Shown one piece after another: positions 51,942 to 59,463 of a stretch of DNA of 64,000 nucleotides (its first letter is position 1; each line of letters begins with the position of its first letter). A program made the position numbers and the translations under genes. This stretch comes from Stackebrandtia nassauensis DSM 44728 (GTDB lineage Bacteria > Actinomycetota > Actinomycetes > Mycobacteriales > Micromonosporaceae): assembly GCF_000024545.1 (NCBI RefSeq), contig NC_013947.1, forward strand, positions 2,294,001 through 2,358,000. Direction: 5' to 3'. Under the pieces are notes generated by a model. That model did not search any database and was not told the DNA's origin. It saw only the letters and a program-made list of their open reading frames with translations.

Positions 51942-53492
51942 GTGCGTATCACCGGTACCGGACACGCGAGCATGCTGATTGAGACCGCGGCGGGCACGAT
52001 CCTGACCGACCCGTGGGTGAACCCGGCGTACTTCGCCTCCTGGTTCCCGTTCCCGGACAACTCCCAGCTGGACTGGGACACCTTGGGCCGCTGCGATTTC
52101 CTGTATGTCTCGCACCTGCACCGCGACCACTTCGACGAGCAGAACCTGCGCGAGAAGATCTCCAAGGACACCACCGTCCTGTTGCCGGAGTACCCGACCA
52201 GCGAGCTCGAGGACGAGCTGCGGGCCCTGGGCTTCACGAAGTTCATCAAGACCGTCTCCGGTGAGGTGACCGAGATCGGCAACGGCGTCAAGGTGATGAT
52301 CCAGGCGCTGACCTCGCCCACCGACGGCCCGATCGGGGACTCCTCGCTGTGGGTGGAGGACGCCGACGGCGTCCGGCTGCTGAACCAGAACGACGCCCGC
52401 CCCACCGACCTGTCGGCGTTCACCGCGCTGGGCGACGTCCACGCGCACCTGCTGCAGTTCTCCGGCGCGATCTGGTACCCGATGGTCTACGAACTGCCCG
52501 AGACCGCCAAGACCGCCTTCGGCAAGCAGAAGCGTGAGCGCCAGATGGACCGGTCGCTGCGCTACATCGACGACGTCAAGGCCGCGCACGTGTTCCCGAT
52601 CGCGGGGCCGCCGTGCTTCCTGGACGACGCGCTGTGGAAGTTCAACGACATCTTCGGCGACGAGGGCAACATCTTCCCCGACCAGCAGGTCTACACCGAC
52701 TACCTGGCGCAGAACGGTTACGACAACTCGGTGATCCTGCTGCCGGGCACGGTCGCGGAGGTCACGCAGACCGGTTGCACGACAACGCATCCCGTCGACG
52801 ACGTGCGGGAGTTCTTCGACAACAAGGAAGAGCACCTCATCGCCTACCGGGACCGGCAGCGTCCGGTGATCGCGGCGGCCAAGAAGTCCTGGGAGCACCC
52901 CGAGATCGACGTGTTCGCCGAGGTGAAGGCCCGGTTCGAGCCGTTGATGGAGGAAGCCGAGTTCATCGCCGCGGGGATCAACGGCCCGGTGCGCTTCGAC
53001 CTGCTCAAACCGGACTCCGACGAGGTCGCCGAGTCGGTGCTGTTCGACTTCACCAACCGCGAGGTCCGCCGCTACGACGGCGAGAAGTGCCGCTACCGGT
53101 TCAAGACCGAGCGGCGGCTGATCGAGCACCTGCTGCACATCGAGGAGATCGACTGGGTCAACTCGCTGTTCCTGTCGTGCCGGTTCTCGGCCGCCCGTAT
53201 CGGCCAGTACAACGAGTTCGTCTACACGTTCTTCAAGTGCCTGTCGGAGGAGCGGCTCAACTACGCCGAGGGCTGGTACGCCGAGCAGAAGCCCGACGCC
53301 GAGGACATCAACCTGCAGGGCTGGACGGTGCAGCGCCGCTGTCCGCACCTGAAGGCGGACCTGTCGCGGTTCGGCAAGATCGAGGACGGCGTCCTGACCT
53401 GCCAGATGCACGGCTGGAAGTGGAACCTCGAGTCCGGCAAGTGCGTCACCAGCGTCGGGGGGCAGCCCATTCGTTCGTCGAAGGCTTCCTGA
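51942..53492 (+). CDS. MBL-fold hydrolase fused to a C-terminal Rieske [2Fe-2S] domain
   Basis: 516 residues. The N-terminal metallo-beta-lactamase domain has HASMLIETAAGTILTDPWVN and the metal motif SHLHRDHFDEQN (HxHxDH, about 60-70); a helical middle follows. The C terminus (about 455-510) is Rieske-type: RRCPHLKADLSRFG with CQMHGWKWNLESGKC, i.e. C-x-H...C-x2-H ligands. The layout resembles vertebrate CMP-Neu5Ac hydroxylase-like proteins, with the domain order reversed as far as I recall. A monooxygenase or redox-linked hydrolase is likely; the substrate is unknown. Starts with GTG; GAGGG lies about 14 bases upstream. Confidence 0.86.
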   Translation: MRITGTGHASMLIETAAGTILTDPWVNPAYFASWFPFPDNSQLDWDTLGRCDFLYVSHLHRDHFDEQNLREKISKDTTVLLPEYPTSELEDELRALGFTKFIKTVSGEVTEIGNGVKVMIQALTSPTDGPIGDSSLWVEDADGVRLLNQNDARPTDLSAFTALGDVHAHLLQFSGAIWYPMVYELPETAKTAFGKQKRERQMDRSLRYIDDVKAAHVFPIAGPPCFLDDALWKFNDIFGDEGNIFPDQQVYTDYLAQNGYDNSVILLPGTVAEVTQTGCTTTHPVDDVREFFDNKEEHLIAYRDRQRPVIAAAKKSWEHPEIDVFAEVKARFEPLMEEAEFIAAGINGPVRFDLLKPDSDEVAESVLFDFTNREVRRYDGEKCRYRFKTERRLIEHLLHIEEIDWVNSLFLSCRFSAARIGQYNEFVYTFFKCLSEERLNYAEGWYAEQKPDAEDINLQGWTVQRRCPHLKADLSRFGKIEDGVLTCQMHGWKWNLESGKCVTSVGGQPIRSSKAS

Positions 53493-53508
53493 GACAGAAA
53501 TAGGCCGA

Positions 53509-53535
53509 CGCCGGGGGAAGAGGAAAACCCCGGCG
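53509..53535. terminator. hairpin after the MBL-Rieske gene
   Basis: CGCCGGGG and CCCCGGCG arms around an A/G-rich loop (GAAGAGGAAAA), between convergent genes. Confidence 0.6.
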
Positions 53536-53550
53536 CCGGCGCGTGTCCGG

Positions 53551-53907
53551 TCAGCCTTTCGTTAATACCCGAGAGGAGGGCACGGGCATAACTGCTTGCC
53601 CGGACCGCAAGGGAGACAGACGTACTGGGCCGCCATTCGGCGTTTGCTCGACGATCGTCCGCGAACGGTCGCGTCGTTTGGTCTCGCGGTAACGACGGGC
53701 GGCGTGCACCGCCTCGCCGATCTGGCCGTCCCAGCAGGCCCAGGAGTGGCAGGGCCAACCCTGGCCGCAGACGGCGCAGACGCGGGACTGGTCTTTGGGA
53801 GTATGGCGCAGCCACCACCGCACCTGTACTGGCCAAAGACTTGGGCATAGAACGCCGGCCGGGGGCTCACTCGGCGGCGGTTGATCCAATGTGTACGGAC
53901 TTCTCAT
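53551..53907 (-). CDS. small Cys/Trp-rich hypothetical protein beside an XRE regulator
   Basis: 118 residues from the ATG at 53907 with AAGGGTGGGG upstream. The centre reads RVCAVCGQGWPCHSWACWDG, a C-x2-C-x4-WPC arrangement that recurs in small actinobacterial proteins encoded next to Scr1-type XRE regulators and may bind a metal. The rest is Pro- and Arg-rich. Divergent from the XRE gene across a 287-base control region. Function unknown. Confidence 0.62.
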   Translation of the reverse strand: MRSPYTLDQPPPSEPPAGVLCPSLWPVQVRWWLRHTPKDQSRVCAVCGQGWPCHSWACWDGQIGEAVHAARRYRETKRRDRSRTIVEQTPNGGPVRLSPLRSGQAVMPVPSSRVLTKG

Positions 53908-53944
53908 TTCCCCACCCTTTCGGGGTCCCACCAGTGTGTAGTTC

Positions 53945-54014
53945 TGTGGAGAATTGTCCACAAGGTTGCTGTATGTATCCGGGGTATGTACCTCGGGTAA
54001 CCTCTGGGGTATAG
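53945..54014. promoter_or_regulatory. divergent control region with palindrome and GGGTA repeats
   Basis: TGTGGA-N6-TCCACA (53945-53962) is followed by three spaced GGGTA elements: GGGTATGTACC (53982), GGGTAACC (53995) and GGGGTATAG (54006), the last overlapping a TATAGA -10-like box. The remaining bases to 54194 hold purine-rich leader and no gene. Likely operator set for the XRE regulator. Confidence 0.5.
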
Positions 54015-54194
54015 ACTTGCACATGCAGTTTGGCGCTGCAAGAGGTTCAACCAATTTGGGTGAAGAATTTTCGCGGAGCCCCGGAGCGTCGCACTGGGTG
54101 TGCGAGAAAGTGGAGGGTGGTTGTGGGAAAGTATCCCGCGAGTCCGAAGAAAGACGTGCGGCGGCACGTCGCTGAGGAGACAGGGAGTTCACCT

Positions 54195-55109
54195 GTGGCA
54201 GCCAAGGTCAGCCCCACAGTTCGGCGTCGGCGGCTTGGTACGGAACTGCGACGGTTGCGCAAGGAGAGCAACGTCAGTGTCGACGACGTGGCCGAGGCTT
54301 TCGGTGTCACCGCGTCGACCATCTACCGAATGGAGCTCGGCCGGGTCGGCGTCAAGACCCGGGACATCGATCTGTTCGTCAATGTCTATGGAATTACGGA
54401 CGACAAACTGGCCGGTGAGCTCAAGCAGCTGGCCAAACAGGGCAGTAAACGCGGCTGGTGGGCGAAGTACTCGGAGTCCATCCTGCCGCCCTACGCCACC
54501 TATATCGGCCTGGAGGCCGACGCCACCAGACTCAGCGTCTACGACGGCCTGATCATCAACGGGCTGTTGCAGACCCGTGAGTACGCCGAGGCGACCTTCG
54601 ACTTCGCCTCGGAGCGCAACAAGAAGTACATGGACAGCCGCATCAAACTGCGGATGGAACGTCAGCTGCGGGTCACCGAGAAGCGGGACCTCCAGGTCTG
54701 GAACGTCATCGACGAGGGCGCGATCCGGCGGGTCGTCGGCGGCAAGACCGTCATGAAGGCCCAGCTGAACCACCTGCTGGAGTTGGCTCAGCTGCCCAAC
54801 GTCACGATTCAGGTGCTGCCCTTCGAGGGTGGCGCCTACCCGGGGATGCTCAGTTCGTTCGTGCTGATGGAGTACGGCGAGGCCGACGCCGAGGGCAAGG
54901 GCGCCGACGGCCAGACCGACGGTTCCGAGGACCCGGACCCGTCGTACCGGCACCCGGACGTCGTCTACATCGAGGGCCACACCGGGGACGTCTACGAAGA
55001 GGAATACGTCGAATCGTTCCGGGATGTCTTCGAGAACCTGCGCATCGCCGCGTTGAGCCCGACCTCCAGTCTTGAAACCATCACGCAAATGCGCGACAAA
55101 CTCGGCTGA
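54195..55109 (+). CDS. Scr1-family XRE regulator (HTH + DUF5753)
   Basis: 304 residues from GTG after CAGGGAG; translation could also begin further upstream in the same frame. The Cro/C1 HTH spans about 10-70 (LGTELRRLRKESNVSVDDVA, FGVTASTIYRMELGRVGVKT). The rest is DUF5753-like: SILPPYATYIGLEADATRLS, LIINGLLQTREYAEATFDFA, WNVIDEGAIRRVVGGKTVMK, LPNVTIQVLPFEGGAYPGML. An acidic insert (EGKGADGQTDGSEDPDPSY) interrupts the domain. Such regulators pair with a small DUF397 protein, here encoded convergently just downstream. Confidence 0.88.
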   Translation: MAAKVSPTVRRRRLGTELRRLRKESNVSVDDVAEAFGVTASTIYRMELGRVGVKTRDIDLFVNVYGITDDKLAGELKQLAKQGSKRGWWAKYSESILPPYATYIGLEADATRLSVYDGLIINGLLQTREYAEATFDFASERNKKYMDSRIKLRMERQLRVTEKRDLQVWNVIDEGAIRRVVGGKTVMKAQLNHLLELAQLPNVTIQVLPFEGGAYPGMLSSFVLMEYGEADAEGKGADGQTDGSEDPDPSYRHPDVVYIEGHTGDVYEEEYVESFRDVFENLRIAALSPTSSLETITQMRDKLG

Positions 55110-55144
55110 GTTCGTCGCGCATTCGTTAGCGGGGTCGGCGCTTG

Positions 55145-55330
55145 TCAGCGTCGGCCCTCACGCTTCGCGGCAGCGATTATTCCGGCCCATTCGCCCGAAC
55201 CGGCGAAGAGGGTCGGCCCGTGGACGTCCTTGGAGTCCCGGACCTCGACCCCGTCCGTGCGCAGTCGTGCCTCCACGCACGCACCGGCATGGCCGGAGTG
55301 GCTACTCTTTGTCCATTGTGTGCCGAGCAT
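55145..55330 (-). CDS. DUF397 protein (partner of the XRE regulator)
   Basis: 61 residues from the ATG at 55330 with AGGTGG six bases upstream. QWTKSSHSGHAGACVEARLR, VEVRDSKDVHGPTLF and EWAGIIAAAKREG match the DUF397 domain (W-x-K-S-S-x-S, CVE, VRDSK, W). These small proteins antagonise the neighbouring XRE regulator in known pairs. Here it is convergent rather than in tandem. ATCATA at 55432 (TATGAT on the minus strand) is a possible -10. Confidence 0.85.
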   Translation of the reverse strand: MLGTQWTKSSHSGHAGACVEARLRTDGVEVRDSKDVHGPTLFAGSGEWAGIIAAAKREGRR

Positions 55331-55460
55331 TGTACCCACCTGATTTCGTGATGCGGCGACGAATCGCTTTGTTCTGTGGAAATGTGGGCGCATTTTGCAT
55401 GTGCCCGATTTCAAGGTAATGGTTGGCGCGGATCATAGCCACATTTCCCACGCATTCGTG

Positions 55461-55466
55461 TAGAAT
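55461..55466 (+). promoter_or_regulatory. possible -10 box of the HtrA gene
   Basis: TAGAAT about 120 bases before the start codon, in an AT-richer stretch that also holds the small hairpin CGCACA-GGT-TGTGCG. Confidence 0.4.
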
Positions 55467-55583
55467 GCATGGGTTTTGTCGCACAGGTTGTGCGGCTTTT
55501 GGGTCCGTGCGAAATTTGTAATCACTTGGGGGAGTTGGGTCGTTACACGACGTATGATCAGCCGCATGATCAGGGGGGCTGTA

Positions 55584-56615
55584 ATGCGTAGAAGTTTCAC
55601 GAGTGTCGGTGTGTTGGCGGCCGTGGCCGTTGTGCTGGGTGGTTGCTCCGTGGGCGACGGCGATGGCGAGGAGGACAGCGCGACCGGGACGGCTTCCTCG
55701 CTTGAGGAGGACTACCAGAAGACCGTCGAAAAGGTGCTGCCGTCGATCGTCCAGATCACCACCGAGGAAGACCTGGGATCGGGCATCGTCTACGACGACT
55801 CCGGCCACATCGTCACCAACGCCCACGTGGTGGGGGAGGCCAAGGAATTCGAGGTCACGCCCGCCGCCGGTGGCGACACCGTCAAGGCGAGCCTGGTGGC
55901 GTCCTATCCGCCCAACGACCTGGCCGTGATCAAGCTGGAGAAGTCGCTGGACCTGCCGGTGGCCAAGTTCGCCGACTCCGCCGACACCGCGGTGGGGGAC
56001 ATGGTGCTGGCGATGGGCAATCCCTTGGGGCTGTCGGGAAGCGTCTCGCAGGGGATCGTCTCGGCGACCGGCCGCACCGTCAAGGAACCGCGCTCCAAGA
56101 CTGCGCCGGAGGGGGCCACCATCCCCGACATGATCCAGACGACGGCGGCGATCAACCCGGGCAACTCCGGCGGCGCGCTGGTCAATCTGTCCAATGAGGT
56201 CGTCGGCATTCCGACACTGGCGGCCACCGACCCCGACTCGGGTGACTCGGCGGCGCCGGGCATCGGCTTCGCGATCCCGTCCAGCGCCGTCACCCGGCTG
56301 GCCGACCAGATCATCAAGGACGGCGAGGTCACCGACTCCGGCCGTGCCGCGCTGAACATCGAGGCCCGCAACGTGGTGTCCTCCAGCCTCAAACCCGAGG
56401 GCGTCGGCGTCGTGGCGGTGAAGAAGGGCGGCGCGGCCGCGAAGGGCGGAGTCGAGGTCGACGACGTGATCGTCCAGATCGACGACACCGCGATCACGAC
56501 GGTCAGCTCGCTCAACGAGTTCCTCGCGGGCAAGGCTCCCGGCGACAAGGTGAAGATCACAGTGGATCGTGGTGGTTCCGAAGAAAAGCTGACGGTCACG
56601 CTGGGTGAGCTATGA
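55584..56615 (+). CDS. HtrA/DegP-type serine protease lipoprotein (trypsin + PDZ)
   Basis: 343 residues from the ATG after AGGGGGG. A short basic head and hydrophobic core end in a lipobox (VVLGGC, Cys21), so it should be a surface-anchored lipoprotein, unlike membrane-spanning HtrA forms. The triad is visible: His in HIVTNAHVVGEA, Asp in YPPNDLAVIKLEKS, Ser in INPGNSGGALVNLSNEVVGI. The PDZ domain follows at about 250-340 (GVGVVAVKKGGAAAKGGVEV; KVKITVDRGGSEEKL). It degrades or chaperones misfolded exported proteins. Confidence 0.93.
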   Translation: MRRSFTSVGVLAAVAVVLGGCSVGDGDGEEDSATGTASSLEEDYQKTVEKVLPSIVQITTEEDLGSGIVYDDSGHIVTNAHVVGEAKEFEVTPAAGGDTVKASLVASYPPNDLAVIKLEKSLDLPVAKFADSADTAVGDMVLAMGNPLGLSGSVSQGIVSATGRTVKEPRSKTAPEGATIPDMIQTTAAINPGNSGGALVNLSNEVVGIPTLAATDPDSGDSAAPGIGFAIPSSAVTRLADQIIKDGEVTDSGRAALNIEARNVVSSSLKPEGVGVVAVKKGGAAAKGGVEVDDVIVQIDDTAITTVSSLNEFLAGKAPGDKVKITVDRGGSEEKLTVTLGEL

Positions 56616-56658
56616 TCCACGCGGGAATTCTCGATCAACGGGAACGGGGGAATCATTC

Positions 56659-57159
56659 ATGAGCACACTGGTGGCGGTCGCCTATCCGGACGTGAGCACC
56701 GCGCAGACCGTGCTGGGCAAGCTGGGGGACATGCAGACCCGGCAACTGATCACATTGGAAGACGCGGTGGTCGTCGAGCATCGTGACAACGGCAAGGTCA
56801 AGCTGCACCAGACGATAAGCACGACCGGGACGGGCGCCGTCGGCGGAGCGCTGTGGGGCGGCCTGATCGGACTGCTGTTCCTGGCGCCACTGCTGGGCAT
56901 GGCCGTGGGGGCCGGCGCCGGAGCCGCGGCGGGAGCCGCCACGGACGTCGGCGTCGACGACAACTTCATGAAGGACCTGGGCAACAACCTGCCCGCCGGT
57001 TCGGCGGCGCTGGTGCTGCTGGTCAACCAGGTCACCATCGACAAGGTGCTCGCCGAACTCGGCGGCCAGTACGGTGGCCGGATCCTGCAGACCTCGCTGT
57101 CGCAGGAGGAGGAGCAGCACCTGCGCGAGGCTGCGGCCTCAGCGGCGGCCAACGCCTGA
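56659..57159 (+). CDS. DUF1269-family membrane protein
   Basis: 166 residues. LVAVAYPDVSTAQTVLGKLG and AVVVEHRDNGKVKLHQTIST precede a Gly/Ala-rich hydrophobic hairpin (GGALWGGLIGLLFLAPLLGM; VGAGAGAAAGAATDVGV) and a C-terminal alpha/beta part (LPAGSAALVLLVNQVTIDKV). This is the DUF1269 pattern; the glycine-zipper region suggests membrane insertion. GGAACGGGGG precedes the ATG. It follows the HtrA gene by 43 bases, so a shared envelope-stress role is possible. Function unknown. Confidence 0.87.
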   Translation: MSTLVAVAYPDVSTAQTVLGKLGDMQTRQLITLEDAVVVEHRDNGKVKLHQTISTTGTGAVGGALWGGLIGLLFLAPLLGMAVGAGAGAAAGAATDVGVDDNFMKDLGNNLPAGSAALVLLVNQVTIDKVLAELGGQYGGRILQTSLSQEEEQHLREAAASAAANA

Positions 57160-57169
57160 CCAAGCGAGA

Positions 57170-57203
57170 ACAGGGGCACCCGGAGGACTCCGGGTGCCCC
57201 TGT
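57170..57203. terminator. bidirectional 16-bp hairpin between DUF1269 and CDF genes
   Basis: ACAGGGGCACCCGGAG pairs perfectly with CTCCGGGTGCCCCTGT with only two bases (GA) between the arms, in the 48-base gap between convergent genes. Confidence 0.8.
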
Positions 57204-57207
57204 CACG

Positions 57208-58116
57208 TCACCAGGACGGCTGCTCGCAGGCCTTGTCCGAGGCGGACGGTTCCACCTGCAGCGTCGCGTGTTTGATGTCGTAGTCGGTCTCCAGGCGCTG
57301 TCGGGCGGCGGCCAGCACCTCGCCGAGCACCGCGTCGGCGGAGATGGACAGGTGCGCCGAGGCCACGTCCATGCCGGAGGTCAGCGTCCACACGTGCAGG
57401 TCGTGCACGTCCTCGACACCGTCGACGTCGGCGAGGGAGCGCGTCACGGCCTTCAGGTCCAGGTGGGCCGGTGCGGTCTGCAGCAGGATGCGCAGCGCGT
57501 CGCGGCCCAGTTTGGCCGCCCGCGGCAGGATGAAGGCGGCCATGGCCATCGCGATGATCGGGTCGGCGTAGTACCAGCCGGTGGTGGCGATGACGATGGC
57601 GGCGGCGATGACGCCGATCGAGCCGAGCAGGTCGCCCATCACCTCGAAGTAGGCGCCGCGGACGTTGAGGCTCTCCTTGGCGCCGGATCGCAACAGCGAC
57701 AACGAGACCAGGTTGGCGATCAACCCGAACGAGGCCACTATCAACAGTGGAATGGAGGCGACCTCGGGCGGCTCGGAGAACCGCTGGATCGACTCGTAGC
57801 CGACCCAGATCGCGACGCCGAACAACAGCACCGTGTTGGCCAGCGCCGCCAGCACCTCGAGCCGGTACAGCCCGAAGGTGCGCAAGGGGTGGGCCGCCGC
57901 CCGGCCCACCGCGATGATCGCCGCCAGCGCCATGCCGGTGCCCAGCGCGTCGGTGCCCATGTGGGCCGCGTCCGACAGCAGCGCCAGCGAGTTGGTCATC
58001 AGTCCGGCCACGATCTGTACCAGCATGTACGTCACGGTGATGGCCAGCGCGATCCACAGCCGGTACCGGTGCTTCTCGCCCAGGCTCTTGGCTCCGTGAT
58101 CGTGTCCCGCGCCCAT
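57208..58116 (-). CDS. cation diffusion facilitator (CzcD-like) metal exporter
   Basis: 302 residues. A short His head (GAGHDHGAK), six membrane segments, then a C-terminal cytosolic domain (about 205-290) with HDLHVWTLTSGMDVASAHLS, typical of the Zn/Co/Cd branch. The TM2 metal site is SLALLSDAAHMGTDALGTGM (HxxxD). In TM5 the expected HxxxD reads EVMGD, with Glu in the His position. It exports divalent metal in exchange for protons. A palindromic ArsR/SmtB-like site lies about 70 bases upstream; the cognate sensor is not in the window. Confidence 0.92.
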   Translation of the reverse strand: MGAGHDHGAKSLGEKHRYRLWIALAITVTYMLVQIVAGLMTNSLALLSDAAHMGTDALGTGMALAAIIAVGRAAAHPLRTFGLYRLEVLAALANTVLLFGVAIWVGYESIQRFSEPPEVASIPLLIVASFGLIANLVSLSLLRSGAKESLNVRGAYFEVMGDLLGSIGVIAAAIVIATTGWYYADPIIAMAMAAFILPRAAKLGRDALRILLQTAPAHLDLKAVTRSLADVDGVEDVHDLHVWTLTSGMDVASAHLSISADAVLGEVLAAARQRLETDYDIKHATLQVEPSASDKACEQPSW

Positions 58117-58185
58117 GATTGATCCGTCCTGTTCGTCGATTTCTCATAACACCCCGACGGGAGAGCCTCCGCCAGTCAGATGTTC

Positions 58186-58205
58186 ATATGCGAATGTGAG
58201 CATAT
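58186..58205. promoter_or_regulatory. palindromic operator upstream of the CDF gene
   Basis: ATATGC-N8-GCATAT, with flanking TTC/TCA extending symmetry partly. AT-rich in a 70% GC setting, and similar in kind to metal-sensor (ArsR/SmtB-type) operators. It probably overlaps the CDF promoter. Confidence 0.5.
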
Positions 58206-58277
58206 CAAGTCGGGGCCAAACCGTCGCTGAGGGTCGCGTCACAGGCGTGAATTTCGTCCACTAGGGATGAAAAAAGT

Positions 58278-58336
58278 TCCATAATGGTGTGTTCGCGGAC
58301 TCATTGTCGAGGCTTGCCGTCGTCCACCGTTATGGA
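58278..58336 (+). other. long-range inverted repeat followed by T-rich tract
   Basis: TCCATAATGGTG and CACCGTTATGGA pair over 12 positions (one T-G wobble) across a 35-base loop, followed by TCTTTTAAAC. It lies in the 326-base gene-free stretch between the CDF start and the next plus-strand gene. It could be a terminator, an mRNA leader fold or a small RNA. The stretch also holds the CDF operator; no conserved small gene was found in it. Confidence 0.4.
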
Positions 58337-58442
58337 TCTTTTAAACTCAATACCAGGAGAATCGGTGGTGTCGCGGGCGGTTGACTGGCAGAATTGACTA
58401 CGACTCCGACAAATTGGGTGTGTTGAGTGGCGGAGGATGAAG

Positions 58443-58976
58443 ATGGGACTGGGTATGGCGATAGCCGTGGGCGCCTGGTCGATGGTCGCTGTGATCGCGT
58501 TGGTCGCGGCAGCTGGCTTGTACATGGCGCTGATTACACGAAAGCAGAAGAACACTGACGCCCTGGAAGAGGCGCGAACCGACGCGAAGCGTTGGTACGA
58601 CATGCTTAGCGGGCAGTTGGCGAGTTTGTCCTCAGGGGATGATCCGGTGGCCTCGCGGGCGTTGAGCGACGCCTCCGAGCGGCACACCGCGGCGGCGGGG
58701 CAGCTGGCGGAGGCGGTCACCATCGGGCACTACCGTCAGGTCAGGCGTACCGCGACCGAGGGGCTGCGTTACATCGGGGCCGCGCGCGCCCGGCTGGGAC
58801 TGGTTGCCGGTCCACAAGGGCCGCCGCCGGTGGCGCCCGACGGACGTCCAATGTACGAAGAGGGCTACCGCGCGGTGATTCCGGACACCATGGACGAACC
58901 GGTGCGCGTCAGCGAGACGCGTGGCCCGGCCAAACCGACCGTGCGTGGCGTCGCGCGTCTGATGCGGCACCAATAG
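58443..58976 (+). CDS. membrane-anchored hypothetical protein
   Basis: 177 residues. I use the ATG at 58443, six bases after GGAGG; the ATG at 58437 touches that site. One N-terminal anchor (GAWSMVAVIALVAAAGLYMA, about 10-30), a charged helical region (ALEEARTDAKRWYDMLSGQL; SRALSDASERHTAAAGQLAE), TEGLRYIGAARARLGL, and a disordered Pro/Gly tail with YEEGYRAVIP. Similar small anchored proteins occur in other actinomycetes, without known function. Confidence 0.68.
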   Translation: MGLGMAIAVGAWSMVAVIALVAAAGLYMALITRKQKNTDALEEARTDAKRWYDMLSGQLASLSSGDDPVASRALSDASERHTAAAGQLAEAVTIGHYRQVRRTATEGLRYIGAARARLGLVAGPQGPPPVAPDGRPMYEEGYRAVIPDTMDEPVRVSETRGPAKPTVRGVARLMRHQ

Positions 58977-58980
58977 GCCG

Positions 58981-59370
58981 TCAGGCGTCGGATTTCTTCC
59001 CGCCGCCCGGCAGCACCAGACTCAGCACCCACGACACGATCGACATGACGATGGCGCCCCAGAACGCGGCCCAGAAGCCGTCGATGCGGAACGGCAGGTG
59101 CAGCAGTTCGGCGAACCATTCCGTCAGCAGGAACAGCAGCGCGTTGGCGACCAGCGCGAACAACCCGAGCGTCAGGATGTAGAGCGCGCAGCCGAGCATC
59201 TGCACGATCGGCTTGATGAACCCGTTGACCAGGCTGAATATCAACGCGACCAGCAGCAGCGTGCCCAGGTCACGCAGCTTGGTGACCGCGGTGATGTGAA
59301 TGCCGGAGACGACGAGGCTGGTGACCCACAGGGCCACCGCGTAGATCAGGACTCGCAGAAGAAATTGCAC
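58981..59370 (-). CDS. phage-holin-4-2-like (YvlD) membrane protein
   Basis: 129 residues from GTG with four hydrophobic segments (LLRVLIYAVALWVTSLVVSG; LGTLLLVALIFSLVNGFIKP; GCALYILTLGLFALVANALL; FWAAFWGAIVMSIVSWVLSL). The NGFIKPI motif and size match the YvlD/holin-4 superfamily, chromosomal envelope-stress proteins despite the phage-derived name. No lysis genes are nearby. It stops four bases from the convergent upstream gene. Confidence 0.85.
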   Translation of the reverse strand: MQFLLRVLIYAVALWVTSLVVSGIHITAVTKLRDLGTLLLVALIFSLVNGFIKPIVQMLGCALYILTLGLFALVANALLFLLTEWFAELLHLPFRIDGFWAAFWGAIVMSIVSWVLSLVLPGGGKKSDA

Positions 59371-59463
59371 GTCGCGATCGTGGCACTGTCAGGCCCCGGA
59401 TACGCGAAGGCGCGCGCGGGAGACGGCCACCCGATTACCGTCCCCAGCGCGCGCCCGCTGTGG

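Noticed and set aside
58981..59370. Holin-like protein considered as a prophage remnant
   Set aside because: No endolysin or other phage genes; matches the chromosomal YvlD type.
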